Notes under the pieces: model-generated
Told to the model about the DNA's origin: nothing
Seen by the model: only the letters and a program-made list of their open reading frames with translations
Databases searched by the model: none
Assembly: GCA_902826605.1 (NCBI GenBank)
Contig: CADEFM010000014.1
Location: forward strand, 1-64,000
Reading direction: 5' to 3'
Length of the DNA stretch: 64,000 nt
Origin: an uncultured Acidobacteriota bacterium
GTDB taxonomy: Bacteria > Acidobacteriota > Terriglobia > Bryobacterales > Bryobacteraceae
Made by a program: the position numbers and the translations under genes
Shown here: positions 25,300-33,280 of the stretch, one piece after another
Position numbering within the stretch: position 1 is the stretch's first letter
Layout: every line of letters begins with the position of its first letter

Positions 25300-25831
25300 C
25301 CGCCCTGTCGAGCCATGGTTTTCATTCCTCTCCGAACTCGACGCTCACCTCGACCAGCCCGCGGACTTCCATTGTATCGGCGGCTTCGTCGTCAGCCAGC
25401 ACTACGGGTTCGGGCGTGAAACCGCTGATCTTGATGTTTTGAGTGTCCTTCCGAAGCAGCTGGCTGATTGGGTCGCCGAGATTGCGGGCAAGGGGTCGCT
25501 CCTTCAGAAAAAGCACCGTGTCTACATCGATCACGTCCGGGTGACTAACTATCCCGACGGCTACGAGCGGCGGCTCGCCCGTGTCTTTCCTATGTGGCCT
25601 AAAGTGCGGCTTTGGGCACTTGAACCACATGACCTCGCTCTTACGAAATTGGAGCGTAGTGCCGAGCGCGACATACGCGACGTGATGTACCTGGCTCAAG
25701 CGGGACTGATTGACCGCGACACGCTGATCGCCCGCTTCGAAGCGGAGATGGAGCCCTACATCACCGGCCGGACTCCGACTTGGCACCGGACCACGCTCAA
25801 CATGTGGATCGACTCCTGCTGGCCGGCATAG
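25289..25831 (+). CDS. Nucleotidyltransferase-fold protein (AbiEii/DUF6036-like)
   Basis: A 180-aa product with the nucleotidyltransferase signature CIGGFVVSQHYGFGRETADL followed by DVL: GG-x9-R-x-T-x-D-x-D, the usual active-site strand of DUF6036/AbiEii-like enzymes that transfer nucleotides to RNA or protein. Later residues (HDLALTKLERSAERDIRDVM) match the helical part (L-x-x-x-K-L-x-R-x-x-x-R-D-x-x-D) of the same families. As the partner of the HTH gene it would be the toxin. Substrate is unknown. Confidence 0.75.
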   Translation: MPVDRPVEPWFSFLSELDAHLDQPADFHCIGGFVVSQHYGFGRETADLDVLSVLPKQLADWVAEIAGKGSLLQKKHRVYIDHVRVTNYPDGYERRLARVFPMWPKVRLWALEPHDLALTKLERSAERDIRDVMYLAQAGLIDRDTLIARFEAEMEPYITGRTPTWHRTTLNMWIDSCWPA

Positions 25832-25846
25832 TCACCACCAGGCGGG

Positions 25847-27019
25847 TCAATAGACGCCATGCTTGGACTTCTCGTCCAAGATCGACGGCGGGCTGGGTTT
25901 CAAAGGATCGAGACGGTCCGCGTGCGAAAGGGCCCACTCGATCCACACGGCTAGATCATTCTTCCCCGCCTCCCCATTCTGCTGTAGGGCATCGTGCTTA
26001 ACGGCCTCGATGTATGCTCGAATCCTCTGACTCCGATGCCAGTTGTCCACTTCCTGGTTGAGTGACTTGAGACGCTCTTCCTCCTGCCGAATCTCCTGCG
26101 CCTTCTGATACCGAACTCGTTCCCACTCGCGCCTTTCCTGCTCTTGACGTTCCAACGCCCGCCGCCGTTCGCACTTCCATTCTGCCGCGCGCGCAAAGCC
26201 GAAAATGATATCGTTCAGACAGTCCTCAATTTTCCGCCGCTTGCCGTCCGACCAGACCTTCCGCACGTCCCACAGACCCTCCTCTTTGATCTGAAATGAC
26301 AGGATGCCTGTGGCCGTATAAACATATTCGATTGGATAGTATCGGTACGGATTCCGCTCCCGTTCCCGTTGCTCGGCTGGAGTGATCTCCTTTTTCTTTC
26401 GTTTGACGGTTTCGACAACCCCAAACGCGAGCCTTTCGCCATCGACAACAGCGGTTGTAGTGAACTTCGCTTCGGGTTCTATCAACACCTTGTGCCCGCG
26501 CTCGGCCAATCCCCTGAGGACGGCGTCAACGATCCGGACCGCCCGTTCGATCAGCGGCTGCGTCACGGCAATATCAAGGCAGATCTTCGCACGAGGCCGC
26601 ACGTAGCCCCATTCATCGGGCTTGCCGTTCGTTAGTGCCTGGAAAGACTTGTCTGCCTGCGGATGAAGGTCCGATAGTTCCTGAGTCACTGTGATTCGCC
26701 GCTCCGGAGATGTTTCCGCTTCGGCGAGCGCCCGAAGTGTGGGAGAAAGTTGTTCTTCTGTCTCAGGCCGTTGAGTAGGAATGCGACTCACAAGCTTTGG
26801 GGGAGCTGTCATTAGAGGCAGAGGCGTCCGCGTAACCTTAAAGCCTCTTTCCTTGCGCCGCCAGTAACCGAGTCCGGGCTTTGGAACTTTCAGTTTTTTG
26901 CAGATCTTTGCCAAGGCAACATCGGAGATGCCGTATTCCTTCGCTAGCTGAACTGCCGATTTCTCCCAGACAGCTTCGTAGAGCTTTGCTCTGTTCCATT
27001 CGATTGTTCGATACTCCAT
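25847..27019 (-). CDS. HTH and coiled-coil protein of unknown function
   Basis: A 390-aa product with an N-terminal HTH (LYEAVWEKSAVQLAKEYG, then ISDVALAKICKKLKVPKPGL and GYWRR), a form I know from uncharacterised island-borne proteins. The centre has a mixed alpha/beta domain (ICLDIAVTQPLIERAVRIV; LSFQIKEEGLWDVRKVWSDG). The C-terminal part is a highly charged coiled coil (RRALERQEQERREWERVR). It ends 15 bp from the convergent nucleotidyltransferase gene. Location in the island suggests defence or transfer functions; no enzyme motif is visible. Confidence 0.8.
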   Translation of the reverse strand: MEYRTIEWNRAKLYEAVWEKSAVQLAKEYGISDVALAKICKKLKVPKPGLGYWRRKERGFKVTRTPLPLMTAPPKLVSRIPTQRPETEEQLSPTLRALAEAETSPERRITVTQELSDLHPQADKSFQALTNGKPDEWGYVRPRAKICLDIAVTQPLIERAVRIVDAVLRGLAERGHKVLIEPEAKFTTTAVVDGERLAFGVVETVKRKKKEITPAEQRERERNPYRYYPIEYVYTATGILSFQIKEEGLWDVRKVWSDGKRRKIEDCLNDIIFGFARAAEWKCERRRALERQEQERREWERVRYQKAQEIRQEEERLKSLNQEVDNWHRSQRIRAYIEAVKHDALQQNGEAGKNDLAVWIEWALSHADRLDPLKPSPPSILDEKSKHGVY

Positions 27020-27400
27020 GCATTCCGCCTACACTTTGAGGCAAGAAAACATTGTAGGTGAGCTAGGGCCGCCCCCGCATCGCGCAGGGAATGGGCGATA
27101 TCACCGGCTACGGCAGAGCTGACCTGGCCTCATCGTGAGGGATCTCCGCGGATTCCGCGTCCAGTGCAACTAGATACTCTCCCTGCTACCGGTACCCGCA
27201 GTCGCTCGACGACCCGCCTCTACGACCAGCGCAAGAGCAAACCCGAGGACAGCCCAACATTCCATGTAAAATACTAGACGCGCGTCTTTGTGAAGACCAC
27301 CATTCATTCCGTTTGAAGTTGAAAAGGCAGTGGAGTAGGCTCGGGGCTTCTAACGAGGCGCACGGGGCAAGCATGTGAACGTCATGGGTACTTCAAGTAG
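27020..27400. other. Intergenic stretch upstream of the TIR gene
   Basis: No gene or repeat is recognised. It lies between the divergent HTH/coiled-coil and TIR genes and should hold both promoters, but I cannot pick a convincing one. Confidence 0.4.
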
Positions 27401-28642
27401 ATGATTGTTATCCTCTATCAGGACAGTTGTCGGGATCTCGCCGAGACGGCGGCAACGGAACTGCTGAGGACCTTTGCCGACAAAGTCGAAGTCGTGCTGG
27501 TAGCCGCCGAAACTGATACGACCTGGCCTGCCGCCGCCTCCTGGGACGATCTTCTGATCGCGATCTTCAATGGGAAGGATTTTCCTGGTCCAGGAAATAG
27601 ATTCATCGCCGACTATTTCCAAAGAAGACCAAACACCGCCCAACTTCTGCCAGTTGCCAGAGACCCGGTTTTTCGAAGACCACCGGAAGCGGCGGCGGCG
27701 ATAAAGGCTTTGCAGTATGACGCCTCAGCGTCAAATCCAACAGCAAGATTGGTGACGCGCGCAGGCGGAATGCTCGGCCTTCGCCTGCAGGGACGCGATA
27801 GCAAGATTTTCATATCCTATCGAGCCAAAGACGGGACCAGCATCGCGCGACAGCTCTACGACTATTTGGTAACGCTCGGACACCGGCCCTTCCTCGACGA
27901 AGCGAAAGAATTCGACGGCGAGACTAAAATCTTGCCCGGCAAGCCCGTTCAGAAGGAGATCGACGAAGCGCTGAAAGGCGCAAATCTGGTTCTGCTGATC
28001 GACACGCCATCCGCCCCTGACTCTCCATGGATTAAGCACGAAGTGGATACGGCCGATGCCCTTCTGTTGCCAATCCTTCCTATTTGTTTTCGGGATGCTA
28101 GCGATTCCAGACGTGGCCCCCGCTTTCGTTCGCTGCTCGATTTGCAGAGATGGATACCGATCGTAACGCCACCGGCAACCGCAGATCCGCCACTTGACGC
28201 GGCCCAGCTTGAGCTCATAGTGGGTGAGGCGGAGAAATATCTATGTGAGATTTTTCGTCGCAAGTGCCGCGTTCCCAGCGTCGTTGAGAAGGAGTTCGTC
28301 GATCACGGTTTCATTTGGAAAGTTCTGGACAAGAACCTGCTGATGTTTGAATCGTCAAAGGACCGCAACGCGCGCTTGCGCACCACCGTGAGAAGCCATT
28401 GCTCGCTTTTTGATCAGATCTACTCACCTGCCATCAAACGGTTTGACGAGTTCCTCAAGTCTAGCGGCCGCGGGAACTATTCCTTGTTCATCTACGATGG
28501 CGAACTCTTGCCGGGGCCGCAGCTCGAAGAGATTGTCAAGAGTCATTCCGAAGACGTGATCATCTTGCATCATCAGGAACTCGCTGCACTGATCGATTCA
28601 GAATTCACCGTCTTGGGAGCGACAGCTTTAGGGGCATCATGA
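27401..28642 (+). CDS. TIR-domain protein, coupled to a SLOG protein
   Basis: A 413-aa product. Residues 1-125 form an uncharacterised alpha/beta domain. Residues 134-260 are a TIR domain: KIFISYRAKDGTSIARQLYD, TLGHRPFLDEAKEF, then QKEIDEALKGANLVLLIDT and SPWIKHEVDTA, with Glu214 in the position of the catalytic glutamate of TIR NADases. The last 130 residues are helical with no known domain. The stop codon overlaps the ATG of the SLOG gene (ATGA), so the two are made together. By analogy with bacterial TIR enzymes it may cleave NAD+ or make a cyclic ADP-ribose signal; whether it is a signal maker or the effector is open. Confidence 0.82.
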   Translation: MIVILYQDSCRDLAETAATELLRTFADKVEVVLVAAETDTTWPAAASWDDLLIAIFNGKDFPGPGNRFIADYFQRRPNTAQLLPVARDPVFRRPPEAAAAIKALQYDASASNPTARLVTRAGGMLGLRLQGRDSKIFISYRAKDGTSIARQLYDYLVTLGHRPFLDEAKEFDGETKILPGKPVQKEIDEALKGANLVLLIDTPSAPDSPWIKHEVDTADALLLPILPICFRDASDSRRGPRFRSLLDLQRWIPIVTPPATADPPLDAAQLELIVGEAEKYLCEIFRRKCRVPSVVEKEFVDHGFIWKVLDKNLLMFESSKDRNARLRTTVRSHCSLFDQIYSPAIKRFDEFLKSSGRGNYSLFIYDGELLPGPQLEEIVKSHSEDVIILHHQELAALIDSEFTVLGATALGAS

Positions 28643-29445
28643 GTGTAACCAGGCTTGATATTTCTTTGGAGCGGTACGAAATCGGATTGTCCGGTGCGAT
28701 TCCAAACCGTGCTGACTGGTCGGAACCGGCTATGGATCGCGGCATCCTGGAGTTTGTGGCACTCTTTACCGGCATCGTTCTTAAGTACGGCGGACGAATC
28801 ATCCATGGTTGCCATCCCACCTTCACGCCGGTCATTCTTCGGCAGGCGCGCTTACAGGCGGCCGGAAGACAAAGGCGGCCTGTGACCCTGGTGATGTCTG
28901 AGCTGTGGGCGCAGAATTTGACGCATGAAGATGTCGATTCCATGACAGACATCGCGGAGTTTCTCGTGACAAAGAAAGTTGGCGATAAGGGACCGGAAGA
29001 TCCCGAGACCAGGAACCGCAGTCTCACGGCCATGCGCAGCGTACTCATCAGTGCCCAGAACGTCACCGTGGCCGTGGGTGGCATGATGCATAACGGCGAT
29101 GGCATTGTGCCGGGCGTTGCCGAAGAAGTGGCCTTGGCTCAGCAAAAGGGCCTGCCTCGTTTTCTTGTCGGAGGCCTGGGCGGCTTAACAAGAGAACTGA
29201 CCCAGTCCATAGATCCGTCGAAGCTCGATAATTCGCTTCCGGACGAAGTGAACATGAAATTGTTTCGCACCGACAACGTTGCGGCCTGCGTCAACGTCCT
29301 TTTTGAGCACCTGGCAGGCTCGGAATCACTTGCGAAGTCTGCACAACAGCGCGTAAGGTGGAACCCGGAGCGGCGGGCCATCGTGGATGATCGCGATGGA
29401 ACGGTGGACGACAAGACAAGCGCGCATATCCTGCGTTCTTATTGA
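28639..29445 (+). CDS. SLOG-superfamily nucleotide-binding protein
   Basis: A 268-aa product starting inside the TIR stop codon. The N-terminal GLSGAIP (17-23), the strand GGRIIHGCHPTFTPVILRQA and the later VAVGGMMHNGDGIVPGVAEE with FLVGGLGG are SLOG (LOG/DprA/TRPM-like Rossmannoid) signatures. In Thoeris, the SLOG part of ThsA binds the cyclic ADP-ribose made by ThsB TIR proteins. Here the SLOG domain stands alone next to a TIR protein. It has no transmembrane or nuclease part, so any output must come from a partner, most simply the coupled TIR protein. It converges with the ThsB operon, with 14 bp between stops. Confidence 0.8.
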   Translation: MSVTRLDISLERYEIGLSGAIPNRADWSEPAMDRGILEFVALFTGIVLKYGGRIIHGCHPTFTPVILRQARLQAAGRQRRPVTLVMSELWAQNLTHEDVDSMTDIAEFLVTKKVGDKGPEDPETRNRSLTAMRSVLISAQNVTVAVGGMMHNGDGIVPGVAEEVALAQQKGLPRFLVGGLGGLTRELTQSIDPSKLDNSLPDEVNMKLFRTDNVAACVNVLFEHLAGSESLAKSAQQRVRWNPERRAIVDDRDGTVDDKTSAHILRSY

Positions 29446-29459
29446 AGGAGCCGGGTCTG

Positions 29460-30044
29460 CTAAGCCACCCAGCTTGAAAAGTTGTCGTAGCCATCATCGG
29501 CCACCCAATCGTACGTAGGGTAGAAGTTGGCGAGATGGAAACCGTTTCCCCGGTACTGTGCGGCAACCCCGTCAATGCGGTACGACGCGCATCCGTCGAT
29601 TTCGGTATATTCATACCACTCGCCGTTCAATTTCTCATGAAGCGTAGCCGTCAGCCCGCTTTCGGAGAAGGTCACGCCAACGTAGGCCAACGGGTTGGGG
29701 CCGAGCGGTTTGGTTATCCTGTTTTTTCCGGTGATCGAGTTGATGTGCACTCCCAGAATCGCGTTTCCTCGCTTGAAACTCTTGAGAATCTCATACCGCA
29801 CCCAGGGCCTCGCATAGGTCTGGGACCCAATTAGAATGCACGTGGTGGATGTGCCCTCAAGGCCTGAGTTGATCAGGCGCTTCAGCCCGATATCCCCCTT
29901 ATTCTCGGCCTCTTCCCAGAGCGACGCATCGAAAAAGCCGGCTGCGTCGCGGTGCTCTTTCGTCACCCAATGATTGCGCACCACATTGGCACGGAAATCG
30001 ATGACATCCTGATAGTGAAATGCGAAATAGACCCGTTTAGCCAT
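29460..30044 (-). CDS. thsB: ThsB-like TIR protein (Thoeris sensor), copy 1
   Basis: A 194-aa product from ATG 30044, where MAKRVYFAFHYQDVIDFRAN begins; an in-frame upstream start only adds 25 residues from the spacer. This N-terminus, NHWVTKEHRDAAGFFDASLW, GLKRLINSGLEGTS, CILIGSQTYARPWVRYEI and the C-terminal YDWVADDGYDNFSSWV match Thoeris ThsB proteins (MTH538-like TIR fold) closely, as I remember the Bacillus cereus sequence. ThsB makes a cyclic ADP-ribose isomer on phage infection. It is the last gene of a five-gene minus-strand operon; 16 bp separate it from the TIR gene before it. Confidence 0.85.
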   Translation of the reverse strand: MAKRVYFAFHYQDVIDFRANVVRNHWVTKEHRDAAGFFDASLWEEAENKGDIGLKRLINSGLEGTSTTCILIGSQTYARPWVRYEILKSFKRGNAILGVHINSITGKNRITKPLGPNPLAYVGVTFSESGLTATLHEKLNGEWYEYTEIDGCASYRIDGVAAQYRGNGFHLANFYPTYDWVADDGYDNFSSWVA

Positions 30045-30060
30045 GGCCGATTCAAAATCT

Positions 30061-30651
30061 TCAACTTGTAAAGTAGACGCCCTGCCCCTTGGCGGCTTTG
30101 GTGAGGGGGAATTCCTCATGAGTCGAACCGACGTTAGTAAATCCGAGATTCTGCCGCCCGTTTAGGCTGGCAATCTTGTCCACGGTCGGATAAAGGCCAA
30201 GATATTCTTGCCCCTTGAATTCCGTGTCCGATGTCGATACGAGCGGCAGAATCCATACTTGGTGCGGCTTAAAGCCATCGAAATACCCCAATTCCCAGGG
30301 CATCCAAACAGAGTCCGACGAGTTTGCGGAGTGCACGTATATCAATGAAGAGCAAGAGCGCATTCGAGCACACAAGAGCACCCCGGTTTGTCTTGTAACC
30401 TTGCTGCGGTCTAGTTTGGCATCTTCAATCCAGTCCACGTACACCGTTAGCCCTAGATCCTCAATGAGCTTCTTGACGCCGAGTATCAATTCTGCGTCGT
30501 CGTGAGAATGGGATAGGAAAATGTCATAGTGCTTGTCGGCTGAAAAACCGCGCGCCTCCTCGGTTAGAAGCTGTCCTGCACTCTTTTGCAGGGGACCTCT
30601 ATAAACGCTGGTTGCGGCAGCCCTGGCCTCAGAAATCCTTAGATACGCCAT
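30061..30651 (-). CDS. TIR-domain protein within the ThsB operon
   Basis: A 196-aa product with AAGGA about 9 nt before the ATG. Residues about 42-165 form a classical TIR domain: YDIFLSHSHDDAELILGVKK, LIEDLGLTVYVDWIEDA, then CSSLIYVHSANSSDSVWMPW and ELGYFDG, with the catalytic-type Glu in PWELGYFDG. It is unlike the ThsB-type proteins on either side. The short C-terminal part (EYLGLYPTVDKIASLNGRQN) is not a known domain. Known Thoeris operons may carry several TIR proteins of different kinds, each suited to different phages; that would fit here. Confidence 0.82.
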   Translation of the reverse strand: MAYLRISEARAAATSVYRGPLQKSAGQLLTEEARGFSADKHYDIFLSHSHDDAELILGVKKLIEDLGLTVYVDWIEDAKLDRSKVTRQTGVLLCARMRSCSSLIYVHSANSSDSVWMPWELGYFDGFKPHQVWILPLVSTSDTEFKGQEYLGLYPTVDKIASLNGRQNLGFTNVGSTHEEFPLTKAAKGQGVYFTS

Positions 30652-30711
30652 GCATCTATCCTTCCTTTCCTAGATAATCGTTCGGGTTGTTGTCCCTGCA
30701 CGCCGCGACAC

Positions 30712-31284
30712 TCATGCGATCCACGTCTTGAAATTGTCGTACCCTTTATTTGCTACCCAGTCGTAGACCGGCAGCCAGTGCGAAAGGAAAAGATGTTTTC
30801 CCCTATTTGCTTCAGGCTGTTGAATGACGTCAAAAGTCTCCAGGTCGGAGTAGTAGACCCACTTGTTATCAGTCCACTCGGTCGGCCGGGCGCGCGTACC
30901 GTCAGCGCTGATCTCCAGGCCGAGAGCGTCGAATGGATTTGGACCAGCCACCTTGGTTAGCTGATCTTTCCCGGTGATGGCGTTTATGTGTACCCCGAGC
31001 ACGCGGTTTCCGCGCTCAACGCTTTTCATGATTTCGTACCGGACCCACCGCCGAGCCCAAGTATGGGTCCCGATGAGTACGGCGGTCACCGAGGTGTTTT
31101 GCAACTCGCCGTTGATAAGGCGCTTCAATGCCATGGGACTTGTCTTCTTCGCGTCCTCCCAGATGGAATGATCGTAGTAGCCTGCTGCTTCGACGCCCCC
31201 CAGGAAGTTGTGTTTCCGTACAACATTGGCGCGAAAGTCGATCACGTCCTGATAGTGGAATGCGAAGTAAACACGCTTTGCCAT
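30712..31284 (-). CDS. thsB: ThsB-like TIR protein (Thoeris sensor), copy 2
   Basis: A 190-aa product: MAKRVYFAFHYQDVIDFRAN, AAGYYDHSIWEDAKKTSPMA, LKRLINGELQNTSVTAVLIG, WVRYEIMKSVERGNRVLGVH, and the C-terminal YDWVANKGYDNFKTWI. It is a paralogue of 29460-30044, with an almost identical first 20 residues and a divergent middle, as expected of sensors that recognise different phage products. Its ribosome site is weak, but a 17-codon frame (31287-31340) ends 2 nt before its ATG and links it to the preceding ThsB-like gene. Confidence 0.85.
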   Translation of the reverse strand: MAKRVYFAFHYQDVIDFRANVVRKHNFLGGVEAAGYYDHSIWEDAKKTSPMALKRLINGELQNTSVTAVLIGTHTWARRWVRYEIMKSVERGNRVLGVHINAITGKDQLTKVAGPNPFDALGLEISADGTRARPTEWTDNKWVYYSDLETFDVIQQPEANRGKHLFLSHWLPVYDWVANKGYDNFKTWIA

Positions 31285-31286
31285 GG

Positions 31287-31340
31287 TTACGCTTTCTGCA
31301 GGTGCTCGATGAAACGCCAGACCGTGTGGACTTTATCCAT
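31287..31340 (-). CDS. 17-codon frame bridging two ThsB-like genes
   Basis: An ATG overlaps the last codons of the ThsB-like gene 31333-31782, and the frame (MDKVHTVWRFIEHLQKA) stops at 31287, leaving only CC before the next ATG. It has no separate ribosome site. The likeliest roles are a coupling device that carries ribosomes into the next gene, or chance. It could also be the displaced C-terminus of an older, longer ThsB-like gene. Confidence 0.3.
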   Translation of the reverse strand: MDKVHTVWRFIEHLQKA

Positions 31341-31782
31341 TGGGATGCGCCTTCTTATATGCCGCCTCGACCCATTCGCCGAATTTGTCGCGATCCCAGT
31401 ACTGGCACTGGGCTGCCGCCGTGATCAGACGCGCGGGAGCTGGACCTTGGGTATCTGTTTTGCCGTTTTGATCCTTGATTCCGTTGATGTAAATTCCAAG
31501 CAGCCCATTGCCGCGCGCGATGCTCTGCTCGATTTCGTAATCGACGAACTTGCGTTTGGATGTCTCGGCTCCGATCAGTACCACAGTCACGCTCGTGCCC
31601 ACCAGTCCTTTGTCGATCAGTTTCTTGACCTCGGCGTCCCCCTTCTTCTTTGCCTCTTCCCATAGCGAAGCGTCATGAAAGCCGGCAGCGGCCGTTCCTT
31701 CAACGATTCCGCTGTTTCGCACGACATTGGTGCGCCAGATGTCGCGCTCATAGTGAAAACTAAAAAATACCTTGCGGGCCAT
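31333..31782 (-). CDS. ThsB-like TIR protein, short variant (copy 3)
   Basis: A 149-aa product from ATG 31782 (AAAGGAGA about 5 nt upstream, the best ribosome site of the operon). MARKVFFSFHYERDIWRTNV, VRNSGIVEGTAAAGFHDASL, VKKLIDKGLVGTSVTVVLIG and VDYEIEQSIARGNGLLGIYI show the same MTH538-like TIR fold as the two ThsB copies. It lacks their 45-residue C-terminal extension with YDWVADDGY and ends in QYWDRDKFGEWVEAAYKK. It is the second gene of the operon, 32 bp after the DGLQR protein. Confidence 0.8.
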   Translation of the reverse strand: MARKVFFSFHYERDIWRTNVVRNSGIVEGTAAAGFHDASLWEEAKKKGDAEVKKLIDKGLVGTSVTVVLIGAETSKRKFVDYEIEQSIARGNGLLGIYINGIKDQNGKTDTQGPAPARLITAAAQCQYWDRDKFGEWVEAAYKKAHPNG

Positions 31783-31814
31783 AAGTTCTCCTTTGTTGGT
31801 TGTCGTCGCTAAGG

Positions 31815-33224
31815 TTAAGTCAAGCTGAGTGACCGGTAGGCGTCTGTCCATTCCAGCCGCGTTGTGGTTCCGAGAAAAAAGCGCAGGAATGTGTCATAGA
31901 CCAGCCTGCGCAGCATCTTGCCCCGCGATGAGGTAATGTTTTTTATCAGCTCCTGGTATTCGTCGAGGCCAAGCGGATCTTCACTGGGCTGTTTGAGAAG
32001 GGTGATGAGCTTCTCCAAAGCAGCGTCAAGCATGATCATGTTGTTGCGGTTGCGCACGTAGCCGCATGCCGCAGTAAACCCCGTCAGGAAGGTGCCGCCC
32101 CCGGAAAAGTAGAATTTCTTGCCGGGCTCATCTGCATAGACGAGGAGCATCAGGGGGTGGATATCCTGCGCAACACGCTTGAGCATGTTCACGACATCCG
32201 CGATGTCTCCCACGTCCACACCGGCAGCCAGGTAGCCGCTGTCCTTTTCGAGCAGGTCTTCTGCAATCTCTTTTTGCGAGGCCTGAGCGTTGTTGGTGAT
32301 GAAGGCTTCGGCGGCCACGGCAATGTCGGAAGCTGCGAATTGATCCTTGGGCTTTTGCGTTTTTCCAGTGGCCTCGATATCGATGGTGTCCCGGAAAACC
32401 TTAATCTTGGCAGCCGCCTCAATTTCGTCGATCAGGGGCTTGCGCATGATTTCGAGCTGGACCTGAAGGCTCATCCGGCGCTGGGCGGTGTTGTAGGTCA
32501 CCATGTAGTGCAGCAGACCTTCAAGATCGATGTTGTAGTAGATCTCGTAACGGATGGTCCGCCCCAGGAGCGTCCGGGTTGCTGCTTCCACGTCGCCAAG
32601 TGTTTCGATGAAGGGCCGGAAATAGGCCCACGCTTCCACGGTGATGCATCGGTCCGTGACAAGCTTCTCCCGTTGAAGGGCGAGCAGTACGGTAGTCGAA
32701 TAACACCAGGACCGCTGGAGGCCGTCGATGATGCTGTAATTGATGTCGGGCTCATCGAGTGACTTAATACGGACGCTCAGGTCTCGGAGTGCCGCAATCT
32801 TCACTTCGGGCATCTGCGCACCCAGAATGAAATCCCGCATCAGGCGCCGGTAAATCGGGTCGGCGATGTGATCGAAAGGTGGCCGCTGCGAAAGATTGTC
32901 TTTGACGGAAGTCCTCTGCAGGTACACGGCAAGGGTTTCTTCCACATGGCCGATGCTGGCTGTAGTCTTTTGGTCCACCACCTCGGGAGCCACGGGTTTA
33001 ATCGGCGTCAGCGGTGTGAGCAAATCGCTAAAGCCCGCCCGTCCGAGTTCTTCCGACAAGGAAACGATGCGATTTTTCAGAGCCTCCTGTCGCTCAAACT
33101 TCTTCGGGGCTGGTGCCGCTTTCTGGCGTCTTCCTCGTGGCATCTTTTTCTCCTTCAATTCAACCGGGTTCAGCAATTCATTAGGCAGCGGACTGTCCTC
33201 AATGGCGGCGAGTGCGGATTCCAT
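31815..33224 (-). CDS. DndB/ParB-like (DGQHR-type) protein heading the ThsB operon
   Basis: A 469-aa product, with AGGAGA 9 nt before the ATG. The core has RPPFDHIADPIYRRLMRDFI, GAQMPEVKI and SIIDGLQRSWCYSTTVLLAL, the arrangement of DndB/DGQHR and ParB-N-type proteins (usually I-I-D-G-Q-H/Q-R), followed by MVTYNTAQRRMSLQVQLEIM. The second motif residue is Leu instead of Gln. The basic start (MPRGRRQKAAPAPKK) suggests DNA contact. In Dnd systems the DGQHR protein is a regulator; here, as first gene with a multi-site operator upstream, it may be a repressor or accessory sensor. Family assignment is tentative. Confidence 0.6.
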   Translation of the reverse strand: MESALAAIEDSPLPNELLNPVELKEKKMPRGRRQKAAPAPKKFERQEALKNRIVSLSEELGRAGFSDLLTPLTPIKPVAPEVVDQKTTASIGHVEETLAVYLQRTSVKDNLSQRPPFDHIADPIYRRLMRDFILGAQMPEVKIAALRDLSVRIKSLDEPDINYSIIDGLQRSWCYSTTVLLALQREKLVTDRCITVEAWAYFRPFIETLGDVEAATRTLLGRTIRYEIYYNIDLEGLLHYMVTYNTAQRRMSLQVQLEIMRKPLIDEIEAAAKIKVFRDTIDIEATGKTQKPKDQFAASDIAVAAEAFITNNAQASQKEIAEDLLEKDSGYLAAGVDVGDIADVVNMLKRVAQDIHPLMLLVYADEPGKKFYFSGGGTFLTGFTAACGYVRNRNNMIMLDAALEKLITLLKQPSEDPLGLDEYQELIKNITSSRGKMLRRLVYDTFLRFFLGTTTRLEWTDAYRSLSLT

Positions 33225-33280
33225 CGTTGTTTCTCTCCTGTGTTTGGTTTCTCCCAGACTGCATGAACACTAGGATTACA

